NCBI GenBank assembly: GCA_036429605.1
Contig: JAVFKD010000004.1
Span: 4,340,001 to 4,404,000, forward strand
Reading direction: 5' to 3'
Source: Cladobotryum mycophilum
Lineage: Eukaryota; Ascomycota; Sordariomycetes; Hypocreales; Hypocreaceae
DNA length: 64,000 nt
The notes under the pieces are model-generated. The model was not told the DNA's origin. It saw only the letters and a list, made by a program, of their open reading frames with translations, and did no database searches. This document shows, piece by piece, positions 11,555 to 22,519 of this stretch (positions within the stretch are counted from its first letter, which is position 1; every line of letters begins with the position of its first letter). The translations under genes were made by a program, and so were the position numbers.

Positions 11555-13376
11555 CATTTGATCCAAATACAACCACCTTTCCAACCGGCGCAACCTACAG
11601 GCCGAGGCATCTGTCGGTCAAGCCGACAATACAGTTTTGCAGGGTCACATCCCGAATCACTGTAACGGCCCGTCACCGGTTTTGGTGTATTCTGGTTCCC
11701 AAGTAGGACGTCCATTGCGATCCTAGCTTCAGGATTGGACCAGCAGGCAAGACTTTGCGACATATCTGCACGCAATGTCTCTCTTTACTAAATGCTTACT
11801 TGGCACTAACTTCCTTTTTCTCTCGTCTTGCATTGAATAATAATTATGGTAGCATTGGGATCGAATGGCGAGGCAGTCTGGGCGTGATTGCGTGCCTGGC
11901 TACTGCAACGTCGCTGGGCTACCCCATACATGATGGACCACCGGATGGACACCCGACCGATTGATGGGTAGGACACCACCCGCGCAAGATTGATAAATGA
12001 TACGGCTGAGTTGATATCTGATGGAATAAATTGCAAAGCCTTGTTTCAGTTGGTGAAGCGGGTGGCTGTGTGTGCTTATAACGGGATGTGCTCCCGGATC
12101 TACCGGTAAACGGCTATTAGATCCGAAACTGTCGATCCCAGAGTTGACAAATACCTTGTCGTTGATTTCCTTTCTTGTTTGTCTGCTTTTTGCAAATAAG
12201 AGTGACTGTTTATTACTCTGCAGAGATGTACGCCTGTGTGGGGGTCATCTAAATTCTCACCTCACCCACCACGCCCACTCGCCCTCACTCACTCGTTCCA
12301 TTCACTGCCTTCGGTCGGGATAAAGATGATGGTTGTTAATTCGACTTGTCGTCCGGCAGATGAATAGATGCGCCGTAGGCCGAATCATTCTTACTATTGT
12401 AGGCAAATGTATATTTCCAAAGTAAGCAGCATACCCATCCATAGTTTTGTTTATTAATCTCACTGGTGATTCTTTTGGATGGAAGAGGAAACTGAGTTAC
12501 TATTCCTAGTGCTATAGTGACCTTGTATTAATTGTCCAGTCAGATTTATGACATCCACGGATTCGTAAAGAGGCATCCGTCCGCGTAGCTGGCCATCACT
12601 CAACGTCATAGCGATGACAAATAATGCTTGACATTCAGGACTTTTCATGACACGCATTTATATGTGGAAACTCAATCCCTTCACCGCGTTATGGCCTATT
12701 TTGCCTATTATGTACAGATGCTGCCCAGTAACGTTCTAGCCGGGCCGAACATTATGCCCTTTGCCAGCACTGCACTGCTGATCATTCCACATCTGTACAA
12801 GCAACCAGCAGTTATAACCATCGGTAAATATCTTTCCTTCGGCTGCGCGAATCGTGAAACTTGCCCTTTCAAGATGCTTATCCCTGCCGTGAGACGCTTG
12901 GGGTGGAGGTGGAGTAAATAGGCCTCGGCATTTGCGTTCGGCCGTGAAGGGTATGCAGAATGGCACCGTGATTGCGCCGTGAAGCGGAGTCATTTATAAT
13001 TTTAAGCTTGAAGTCTGGGCTGTCAGGGTTTATGAGGTCGAAGTGGCTCACCCCGACGATCGCTTCTTCTAGGCCAGATGGGGGATACAGCACGCCTCCA
13101 TAAGCATACGAGTTGGAGAATCCATGAACAAGGACGTCTGACAGGCTCGTCACGACACCGACAGCATTCATGATTGGCCAAACATGCTGAATGCTCGGAA
13201 CTTATGAAATGCCTACACCAAATGATTATGCCCAACTGTCGTGATGCATGATTTTGGTAGGCTGCCGACTATGTGCCTTCATCTCCATCTTGGCTTGCAA
13301 ACCCAATCCACACTCCCCAGGCGAGAAAAGCGACAATTTGCCTCCTCACCGCAGAGTTCCCAGTAATATATTACTA
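11555..13376. other. Intergenic, nothing recognised
   Basis: Several frames under 100 residues overlap on both strands and none forms a plausible gene. A TC/CA-rich stretch at about 12250-12300 is the only compositional feature. Confidence 0.4.
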
Positions 13377-13466
13377 CTCTAGGTCGTCTAGTTGGTTATG
13401 GCGTTGGACTGTAATGGCGTATCATGTGCTATCCAAATGTCAGCGGTTCGAATCCGCTCCTGGAGA
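13377..13466 (+). tRNA. tRNA-Tyr (anticodon GTA) with a 16-nt intron
   Basis: The 7-bp acceptor stem pairs CTCTAGG (13377) with CCTGGAG (13459-13465), followed by discriminator A. The D-loop contains AGTTGG. The anticodon stem TTGGA/TCCAA encloses a loop with anticodon GTA at 13411-13413. The T-arm AGCGG-TTCGAAT-CCGCT is canonical. An intron of about 16 nt (13415-13430) sits one base 3' of the anticodon, the standard position in eukaryotic tRNA-Tyr genes. Internal A and B boxes would drive RNA polymerase III, and T-rich sequence follows. Confidence 0.88.
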
Positions 13467-14300
13467 GTTTGAACTTGAACACGGGTCATAATTTTTTGGG
13501 CCATTTGTTGGCTTCTTTTTGTCCCTCTGTGCAATAAGGGGATGATGTAAAAGTTGGGGTGTAAAACCTGGAGGGTCTGTCTCCCTCTACTGTACATGTT
13601 TGAACGCGGTGTGCTGGGGAGGCCTGTAGGGTATGAGAACTCCAAACCAGATGCCTAGCAAAACCAGGATGGTGTGACCTGGAGGAAGACTATTTTGCTA
13701 ATACCAAGATTTGTGTTATAAATAGCATTGCAGATTGGAATCTGAATGCCTAGATATATCAAAATGTATATAAAAAGCTTTCTTGAGCTAGACAACTCCG
13801 CTCTTGATCGTTGGATGCTTACGGTAGCTTGTGACTGTGTAGCGAGAAATGATCACTGATGAGGTGAGCAATAATCACAGCTGAACTCAACCCACGTGGG
13901 ACTGAATCCGGGGAAACCATCTAGCTTGCATAAGAAGCGGCTTAGGGTGGAGGGAAACCTAGACAAGTCTCCGGGAGTTGAACTCCGGCCCGGTAGTCGA
14001 GTTCCGTGTCTCTCGGATCGGTTCCGACAACTGCATCCATGGCATTGATCCGACTTGCTGTGAATGAAAAGTAGTATTGGAGTGGAGAATGGAGATCATT
14101 GATGGTTTGCACTACTAAATGTTTCTAGAGAGCTTGTATATGTGGCGAAGATGTAGGAAAGGACCCAGGAGATTTGGAAGGAGGTTTTGTGGCTGTTGAA
14201 CAATTCAAGGGCGCTCATTCTTCTATTCCAAACATAAATCTTGATGCTTACAAAGGTTTGCCTGGTGAAATTCCATCATTACTACCCGAAACTTCAATAT
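13467..14300. other. Intergenic, nothing recognised
   Basis: No supported gene. Only short frames without family resemblance lie between the tRNA and the AMP-ligase remnant. Confidence 0.35.
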
Positions 14301-15250
14301 TCATGCCTCTACGCGCTGAATACCACCCCAATCCCACGGCTTCGCCTTCTCCCCAAGAACTGCCCGCAGGTCGGCCCACGACTCAACGTCTGCCGGCGGG
14401 TTATTCATCGGCCACCACTCCTCCGTCGTGAAAAACTCTGTGCGAATGCGCTTCTTGACCGGCTTTCCGGACGTCGTGAGAGGGACTTCTTCTCCTTCCC
14501 TGAGGACGCGAAGGAGAGTCGGGAACATGAAGGCGGGCAGATTGTCTGCAATGTCGGACCTGATGCGGCGCAAATCGACATCGGCTGGTGATACGCCAGG
14601 GTTGAGCCTGACGAGTGCGGCGCAGAGGTTCTTGGACTCATGGTCGGGAATGGAGAGGACACATGCTTCTGCGACGTAGGGCAGTTCCGCGATGGCATGC
14701 TCTACCGTTTGAGTGGGGATGCGATAGGTTTGAAAAAAGACGACTGTAATAGGACGGTTAACTCAGTCCTGTCGGGTACAATATGGACAAGATCAGATGG
14801 CGGGGACAAGACTCACAGTCGTTATTAGCTCGACCCAAGAACAGAAGCTCCCCGTCTTTCAATTCAGCAAGATCTCCCGATTTGTAGTATCCATCTTCAT
14901 TGAAAGCCTCCTTGGTTGCCTTCTCATTGCCGGCATAGCTTTTTGCACAATTAGTACACATATTCGTCTGGCCATGAAGGTAATCATCAGGATACGTACT
15001 GGGTAAACATAAAAGGGCTTTTTACAAGGATCTCTCCATGATCTCCTTCAGAGAGTTTGACCTCGAAGCCAGGGCCAGCGACTCCGATGGAGTTCTTAAT
15101 TCCCCTAGTTAGCTTATTGCCCGCAGTCAGGACGCATGGGGAGGGCTGGACTCACTTCATATTTGGACTGGCCCTGGGTGTTTGTTGAGAATCCCGCCTG
15201 CTCCGTCGAGCCATACGCATTAGTCGAGAGCCCCATGCTAGCTCAATCGA
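14301..15250 (-). pseudogene. AMP-dependent ligase (4CL/acyl-CoA synthetase-like), 5'-truncated
   Basis: Reading leftward from about 15235, the remnant encodes the second half of an ANL-superfamily adenylating enzyme. It starts near the A5 motif (NAYGSTEQAGFS), then gives a GEILVKSPFMF-type segment, then YYKSGDLAEL (A7-type) and LGRAN, then the C-terminal lid through PLTTSGKPVKKRIR. It ends at the stop near 14301. Three introns with GT...AG borders fit: after the A5 exon, near 14990, and 14819-14752 approximately. The N-terminal half, including the AMP-binding P-loop, is absent; the sequence immediately 5' of the A5 motif shows a stop and no homology. Such enzymes activate carboxylic acids as adenylates or CoA thioesters. 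The remnant lies back to back with the arginyl-tRNA synthetase pseudogene, so the region looks like a decay zone. Confidence 0.75.
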
Positions 15251-15488
15251 GTGTGAACAAACACCAGGGCAGTGCTGATACACAAATGGCAAGGCGCACT
15301 CTGTTGGTTCATGGTTTCTGGTAGCAGGCAGTGCAGACATTGTTGCATGAATCATCTATGACTTTCATGACCATGATCTTTCTTATGACTCAGGTTGCTT
15401 GTATAAAACATCTCTCCAATTCATAGCAGGCGACTTTTCAAACCAGACGTTGATCACCATATGTTTGTTGCTTTAATTACATGACAAA

Positions 15489-17513
15489 ATGGCCACTCTG
15501 ACATTGGAGAATCTCACCACACTGCTCACTGCAGCTGGGGCTGCGCCCCTCTCAGATCACCACACAAACCTCCCTGTCAATATGCTAAGTAAGCCCATTT
15601 GACATCTATCGTCTCTACCTCACAAATCTCTTGGTGGAACTCACGGGATGCAATGTTCCAGTCGCCTACAATGCCATCTACTCTTCTTCAGTGCTTCGGA
15701 AGGGCAACTTGGTGATCTCTATCCCGCGTCTGCATCCAGAGGGCAAGCCAGCACTTATACAGTGCGACAATCTTACGATAGTGTTCCCGGACAACCATCC
15801 CTTATTCTTGAAATCGACACCGTATCAGACGCAATTATTATCCATCTATTTCAGTCCAAACCCTCTTTCATGAATACTTCTTCCTTACATCTTCGAGCGA
15901 CAGAGCTTCTATGGTAATGATCTCGATACCGGCCTCTTGCCGGCCTCGTCTGACTCACCCCAGCCACAAGGCGGCCGAAAAAAGGCCGTCATCGAATTCT
16001 CTTCGCCCAATATTGCCAAAGAACCCCATGCAGGACACCTACGGAGCACCATCATCGGTGCCTTCATCTCCAACCTGTATGCGAGCATGGGGTGGGATGT
16101 TGTTAAGCTAAACTACCTTGGCGACTGGGGCAAGCAATTTGGGCCTCTCGCCGTTGGCTGGCAGCGTTTCGGATCTGAGGAAGAGCTTGCGCGACAGCCA
16201 CTCAAGCATCTACTCGATGTTTACGCGCGCATTAATGCGCTTTTCAAGCCCGAAGAGGAAGAAAGCAAAAAGGCCCGTGATGAGGGCCGCGACACGGCGG
16301 AGATTGAGTCGCGGGGATTGTACAAGGAACGGAATGATTATTTTCGCCGCATGGAGAATGGCGATGAGGAAGCTCTGGCGCTGTGGCAACGATTCCGTGA
16401 TATCAGCATTGAGCGATATGTGGCGACATACCAACGACTTAATATTCATTTCGACGAGTATTCTGGCGAGTCTCAAGTGCATCCAGCTAAGATCGAATCC
16501 GTTGAGCGTGTCTTGAAGGAGCGAGGTGTATATGAAGAAAAGGGCGGCTCATGGATGATTGACTTTGAAAAGCATGGCGCAAAGGGCCTCGGTGTTGCTG
16601 TCGTCCGTAGACGAACTGGCACCACTACCTATCTCCTTCGAGATGTAGCCGCCGCGCTCGAGCGTGAAAAGCAGTACGAATTTGACAAGATGATCTACGC
16701 CATCTCCTCGGAGCAAGATCTCTACTTCCGGCGTCTTCTCAAGGTCCTCGAGCTCATGGGACGATCTGATCCTGCTTCCCGCTTATAACACGTCAATTTC
16801 GGCAAGGTCATAGGTATGTCTTCGCGACTCGGTAACGTGAAGCTACTTGGCAACATTCTTGATCAGACTGCAGATGCCATGTACGAGGTAATGCGCTGCA
16901 ACCCTGCGAAATATGCACAGATACCAGATCCCGAGGCTGTGTCGGACAAGGTGGGTATTTCGGCCGTCATGGTGCAGGACATGTCCAAGAAGCGTGTTCA
17001 CAATTACCCTTTCGATATTGCCCGAATGATGTCCTTTGAGGGCTATACGGGGCCTTATTTACAGTACTGCCATGCTCGTCTAAACTCAATTTTGCGCAAA
17101 GCGGGACTGACGCTGGAAGAACTCGCAGAGCACGTGGCCAACAATCCCACGGCTCCTGACGCAGAAATCGAGAAGAAGCACTGTGTCGGTCTGCTGCGAC
17201 TGATGGCCCAATATCCGGAAGTCATGGCGTCAGCGATGCGAAATTTAGAGCCGTCCACGATACTGACATATCTCTTTTAGCTGTCACATCAGCTTTCGTC
17301 ATCTTACAATGTCATTCAAGTCATTGATCCCATGGTGGATCGGAGTGTGATGATATCTCGTGCGGCGTTGTACGAGGGAGCACGTCAAGTGTTGGGGAGT
17401 GGAATGAAATTGCTTGGTCTTAGCCCCGTAGAAAGGTAAGACGCTCCTGAAATTATGATATTCGCTACCTTGTCTGCATCGAACTCTGAACTAACTATGC
17501 TTATAGGATGTGA
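15489..17513 (+). pseudogene. Arginyl-tRNA synthetase pseudogene with three in-frame stops
   Basis: The sequence can be followed from MATLTLENL at 15489 to the C-terminal LGLSPVER-M at 17513. Recognisable features are the class I HAGH signature in EPHAGHLRSTIIGAF, LNYLGDWGKQF, the central SGESQVHP block, the KMSKS-equivalent GMSSRLGNVK, and NYPFD...FEG.TGPYLQY. A final intron (17436-17506) is intact. Defects are one extra T at 15598-15600 (frameshift), then three in-frame nonsense codons: TGA at 15871, TAA at 16786 and TAG at 17278. From 15601 to the end the frame is otherwise unbroken. The stops sit where homologues appear to carry Arg (CGA), Gln (CAA) and a third residue I read as Lys or Gln, so at least two are compatible with C-to-T changes. 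A functional copy must exist elsewhere because the enzyme is essential. Confidence 0.85.
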
Positions 17514-18565
17514 GGGCCAGGCGAATGGGCCTGTACAGAGAATTGAAATGACACAAATATAGACTGAGAAGGTATATTTACGCACTTGAATGTCCGTTAA
17601 TGGAGTAGGGAGGGGTTTTTGGTCTTTTTCTTTCTTTCAATGCTTGCATAGATTAAATCTCATACTCTTGATAGTAATCATAATTACTTTTTCTTCAAGG
17701 AAATGGAAAGAATCATTCATGCATGTCTGCCACACTGTGAGGGTAGTGTTCCCAAATAGTAAGCTTGCATTGTATGACGGTCTATGGGACATTCCTGCGA
17801 TCATCTCAACCTTCACCTATTCATATGTAAACAACGTATTATCTCGGTCGGTTAGAAAAGGGAAGTAATAAAGTCAAGTGTGTAAATCTTCTAGTTATGT
17901 AATCGGAGGGGCTCGTTCTGTTTGAAGACATATCTAGTTGTTTGTAAAGAATGGGTGCATGGGACTTTTGAGATGAATTTTACTCATTTATTTACCTATA
18001 TATGAAGCAAGGAACATGCAGCGATGATTGCTGATGGTCTTTCCTCTTTTATTAAGCGAATTCCTGTGTTAGATACAAGCTCCCTATGATGCTCTGCGCT
18101 TCACCCGGAGACGACATTTAAGACCTTGCAGCAAATAATACGAGAATTGGGATGGTTCTTGATGGTAGGGTACGTAGTTTACTCTCTGAAAACATATATA
18201 AAAACAATCTGATAGGATTTATAGCAGCATTGTTGGCTTTATCAATAGATTACGGATTTCTTATGAAAAGCATCACGTTATAGGGTAGCAATGGATAGAT
18301 GATTCTAGGTAACTCGTCATCCACGTCCTCGGTAGCCCAAATGACATAGATTATTGCACCCATAATCCACCACATCTTCAAGGAGCAGGATAGATGATCT
18401 ATTCATATATATATATGTCAACAGTTTTGACTTCCGTCATGTTAAGTCGTGGGCCATTTTGCCAACGGGCATTACCATGATGACCACATACAGATCAGCC
18501 CCCTCCCCCCACCAATCCTGCACGATGCGCAATAGCACGACAGGGTCCCATCAACAAGAAGCTCA
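17514..18565. other. Intergenic, nothing recognised
   Basis: AT-rich spacer with a short TA microsatellite near 18405-18415. No gene-like frame. Confidence 0.4.
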
Positions 18566-18639
18566 TCCTCCATGGCGCAATTGGCTAGCGCGTCTGACTG
18601 TTAATCAGGAGGTTGGAAGTTCGAGCCTTCCTGGGGGAG
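18566..18639 (+). tRNA. tRNA-Asn (anticodon GTT)
   Basis: A 74-nt intronless tRNA. Acceptor stem TCCTCCA (18566) pairs with TGGGGGA (18632-18638) with one G-T pair, and the discriminator is G. The D-arm is GCGC-AATTGGCTA-GCGC. The anticodon stem TCTGA/TCAGG encloses loop CTGTTAA with anticodon GTT. The T-arm GGAAG-TTCGAGC-CTTCC is canonical. T-rich sequence follows shortly after the 3' end. Confidence 0.92.
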
Positions 18640-19757
18640 ATCAAATACGATCTGAAAGCTTCTCTTTTTGCTCTTTTTGCCCTTTTACCTACCGACCTCG
18701 AAATAAGGGCAAATAAGAGTCATCATGCCTTCTTCTGTCTAGAGGAAGGATATGATTCACTACCACGGCTCGCATGCAACTAGTGAGCGGCTGTATCCAA
18801 ACTGCCAAAACGTTAGCTGAACAAGAACAGCTCTTTGTTCGCAACGGACGACTCCGCATAAGGAAATAACACTTCAGCTTTCACCATGACTTGCATCAAC
18901 TATTGGTCTATACTTACTATAGGGCTTGCCCCCGCACTGAATTGCAGTTTTCGGTTACCGTCTCCGGAATAGTTGCCAATAGCACAGCCAAGAGTGCGGG
19001 AGGGAAGATGGGCTGCACGGCAATCTTGTGCCGGTTTGCTACGGGAGCGCCGCGTGGCTTGGCATTCTTGGAGAGAGAAAAAACGTGGAATCCAAGATGA
19101 ATTTCGACAAAAGGAGAATGAATGGTGGGCATGTCCAGCTCTAAGAGGGGCGAGTAAGGGGAGAGCAGAGTAGCTTTATTGGAGCGGCGGCAGCAGATCT
19201 CCTGTTCTGGATCGAGCGAGAACCTGGTGTCCGCTGCCCGACTTTGCTTTACTGAGTTTAGAGCACTGCTTTTATTCGTTTGTCCCCTGTTCCCGCGGAT
19301 TTGACAGTGAGAGAGGCCAGGCTTCTGGTGGATGTTAGTGGCGCTGGCGGTGTCTCAATTGGGATGGATCTGATCAGCCATTTTAGCCTCCCCCCAAACA
19401 ATGCCGAAAGAGACGGGACGGTTAGTTCAGGTCTGGAATTGTCCTCCAGCACGTTTTTCCACAATCTCGACCCCGGAAGGGCTGAGCTTAGCGTGCTGTC
19501 AAACCTATGAATGTGCTGGCTGCAGATGCGAGTGCCGCGGAATCCAATCTGTTCAGGTTGATGGGCTGCGAGGCCTCTGGTCCAGAACTTGAACAAGTGG
19601 AGGAAATGGTCCAGTTGCAGATGAAAAGAAAGAGTATATTAAAGCGGTTGATGTCTTTGTCGTTTCGATTTTCATCATCACCATCCTGAACGGCAGCAGA
19701 AGCAGCACTATTCAATCCAGCCTTGAATCGACTTACAACCGCAATCTTGTCAAGACA
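18640..19757. other. Intergenic, nothing recognised
   Basis: Several overlapping frames under 115 residues exist on both strands around 18890-19690 but none has a recognisable motif or a coherent splice structure. The last 200 bases probably hold the promoter and leader of the PA14-type gene. Confidence 0.35.
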
Positions 19758-21183
19758 ATGAAGCTCACCACCAAGCAATCCCTAGCCATCTTGGCTTTGG
19801 TGTCACCCACCACCGTCACTGCCTCCCCAGTGCCTGAACCCGGCCTCGGCAACATCATCAACACTGTCGAATGCATCGTAGTCGACGTTGTCGTCAAGGC
19901 ATTGCACGCATATCCCTCCGCGTCTCCCTTTTGCTCAGTACGTATCCAAACCCGAACAAGTATTCTTCCACTCTTGCAGCGCCGGAAAACCTGACCTTTA
20001 CAGTCCTTCATCCACATCCCAACGATTACCCAGAGCAAGACTGTCACCGTCACCTCGCCAACTACTACTGTATTGCCAACAACTACTGGCACTAACACCA
20101 TTACTCCCGTCGTTACCAGCACAGCTACAGAGTAAGTTGCATCCATCCTCCCGACGCCATTCTACATAGGTTGCACAGCCAACTAACCTATACCAACAGC
20201 ACTGTAACCGTAAGCACTTGCAGCGCTGGAGCTCCTGACAAGAGGGGTTATGTCCCTCCACCACCGCCTCCCCCTCCCAAGAACCCCCTCTGCCATCTTG
20301 CGTCTCTAACTACCAGAGCGCTGCCATCTCCACGGCCTGCAGCTGCCTCGGAATCCCAACCCCAACCACCACCGTGACGAGCACAGTCACCCTCAAGCCG
20401 ACTGTCACTTCTTACAGCCCCGTTGCGGCTACGGCGACCGCCGCTGCGTCTACCAGCGTCGTGACCGTCACTGCAACCAAGACTGTCGATTATTGCCCTG
20501 CGCCAACACTCTGCGGCAATCAGGGTCTTCAGTGGGAGTATCTCCCCAATACCAGCGGTCCCAATGCCGACACTACGTATTCCAACTTTATTCCTCAAGC
20601 TTACAAGGTAAGGGACTTACCATTTTTTATTATTCTCCTTCAAACTGCTGCATCGGCGCTGACTCTCAATCATTAGGGCCGCTCACCTACCTATACTGGT
20701 GTGACTAGCAGCATCGGCGGCATCAACTCCCCCGGTGGCCAATATCTCACCATCTACGGCTCAAGCCAGACCTTGTACACCAGCAACTTCATTCTCAACC
20801 ATCGCGGCTACATCTACGCTCAACAGACCGGTACCTACACCTTCTCCATCTCCGGTGTTGACGACGCCGTGTACATCTGGGTCGGCCCGTTCGCCTACTC
20901 CGGCTGGCTCGCTGCCAACGCCAACACCAGGGTCACGTACGATCTCACACATGGGCATCCCGGCACGGGCACCTTTACCATTAACCTCTCCGAGGGACAG
21001 TACTATCCCGTCCGCGTCATCTTCGCCCAGGGCGGAGGCCCCGCAGTCTTCCAGCTTTCCGTCGCCGCTCCCGATGGAACCACCTTCCTGTCGGCTAGCA
21101 CGGCCGGGTCGCCTTACTTGGTGCAGTACTCTTGCGATGGAACTACGGCTCCGGTTTACCCTGCTTGGACTGCGGAGACCTGA
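19758..21183 (+). CDS. Secreted PA14/GLEYA-like adhesin
   Basis: Exons at 19758-19937, 20004-20131, 20200-20607 and 20677-21183 give about 407 residues if one base is added near 20284. The N-terminus is a signal peptide (MKLTTKQSLAILALVSPTTV). A FCS-SF..IPT motif and long Thr/Ser/Val-rich segments follow, as in the stalks of fungal wall proteins. A Pro-rich stretch and a CVSNYQSAAISTACSCLGIP segment come next. The C-terminal domain of about 190 residues resembles the GLEYA/PA14 carbohydrate-binding fold (GVDDAVYIWVG, GQYYPVRVIFAQGGG). No GPI signal is seen at the end. The frame changes between 20203 and 20302. A missing C in the run at 20284-20288 joins the two halves neatly; an intron at 20210-20316 is a frame-keeping alternative giving about 371 residues. 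The likely role is cell-surface adhesion or glycan binding. Confidence 0.8.
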
Positions 21184-22261
21184 AGACTTATTTTCTGTAA
21201 TAAGGAGGAGGTAATCTTTATGATGAGATTTGCATGGCTTGGCGTTTTTGTGTTTTTGGGGAGGACGGATGCATTTTCTTTGTTTACTTTTGGGTAATGA
21301 GTGATGAGGGGACGTTTTTTTATAACACAGCCCAATGAAAAAATCATCTTAAACAATAATCGTGTCTACTCTGAGACCTACGAGACTAATATTCGCCAGG
21401 TTAGGTTCATGTTCCAGGCCAATGTCAAGAGGTAGTGGACTCTGAAGATGCTCGGGAAGGTGAACATCTGCTCTCTGCTTCCTCGTCAAGACCCATGAGC
21501 GACAACCGGATCACAAAAACAACCAAGCATAAACACTCTACGAGATGCAACGGCGCAGAGGAAGATCAATTGCAGTTTGCTAGGCTCTGTTCTGGCCAGA
21601 CTGTGGCCCGACCATCCAAAAGTTTGCGGCACTCGCTCCTCGCGGCGTGCATGTGGTCCGACTGAATACAATATGATCTCAATTGGGTCTGTGATAATTA
21701 GGATGGAGCATTCGGACCTTTTGTCACGAGGGTCCTTTGTTGTGCATCTCTGCTCAACCTACAGCAGTACTTTAGTATCATGTTCGCATTCCACTCCAAG
21801 CCCCAAGCTCCTTTGAAGATCAAACACTCGGTCCATGGCAGCTAAATCTGAGCTTGAAGTTTGCTTCCGACCAAGGACTTTGTGTGGGTGCACGATCCGA
21901 CCATATCGTATCAACCACCACCAACGTCCGGCTCGAGCTTCATGCACTCACGGTTAATTGGCTCCCTGCATATGGCAATCAAGGCATGGAGCATTCAAGT
22001 CATTCCTGTCGAATGTATAGTTTGCAAACAATTATTTGGCAATAGAGTGACGCACCGAAGTGCGCCTTCCGTCTTGAATTGCGAATGGCTCATGCCTTGG
22101 GCCACGCATCCCCTTTCTTTACGCCAGCTTTGTCCAACAGCTGCATTCAACAACACACTACATATAAGGAGCCTTTTCTCTTATACAAATAAAAGACGAA
22201 ATTCTAGGCATCAGAACTATCAGACCTATTGCTCAAATCATCTTAATCATCATCAAAAACC
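21184..22261. other. Intergenic; possible TATA element near 22162
   Basis: No supported gene. CATATAAGG at about 22161-22169 lies 100 bases upstream of the ATG at 22262 and could be the TATA box of the small secreted protein. Confidence 0.35.
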
Positions 22262-22519
22262 ATGCAGTTCTCCAACTTTGCGATCCTGGCCCTTGCCGCC
22301 ATGCTTCCCATCTCCAGCGCCTGCAAATGCGTCTACGTCCAGACGCCCCCGAAGAAGGACATAGAAGACATCCCCTTGACGCAATCGTGCTGCGACGAGA
22401 AGAATGGACAGTTCGTTGACAACGATTGTGTGGCCCATTCCATCTCCGACAACCTCAAGGGATTTGGTAAATGCTGCAAGAAGGGCCACAAACTCTCGGA
22501 TTGCCCATGGCCTCACTAA
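22262..22519 (+). CDS. Small secreted cysteine-rich protein, 85 aa
   Basis: A single exon encodes 85 residues with a clear signal peptide (about residues 1-20, hydrophobic NFAILALAAMLPISS). The mature peptide is about 65 residues with eight cysteines in the order C.C, CC, C, CC, C. It starts CKCVYVQTPP and ends SDCPWPH. The spacing suggests four disulfides. I do not recognise a named family; size, signal peptide and cysteine density fit effector-like or antimicrobial secreted proteins. The ATG is preceded by a purine at -3 (AAACC-ATG) and a TATA-like motif 100 bases upstream. Confidence 0.78.
   Translation: MQFSNFAILALAAMLPISSACKCVYVQTPPKKDIEDIPLTQSCCDEKNGQFVDNDCVAHSISDNLKGFGKCCKKGHKLSDCPWPH

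Noticed and set aside
15871..17280. Stop-codon readthrough or recoding of the ArgRS-like gene
   Set aside because: Three different stop codons plus a frameshift make programmed recoding far less likely than pseudogene decay.
19258..19596. 112-residue minus-strand frame upstream of the PA14 gene
   Set aside because: No motif and heavily overlapped by other open frames; likely chance.
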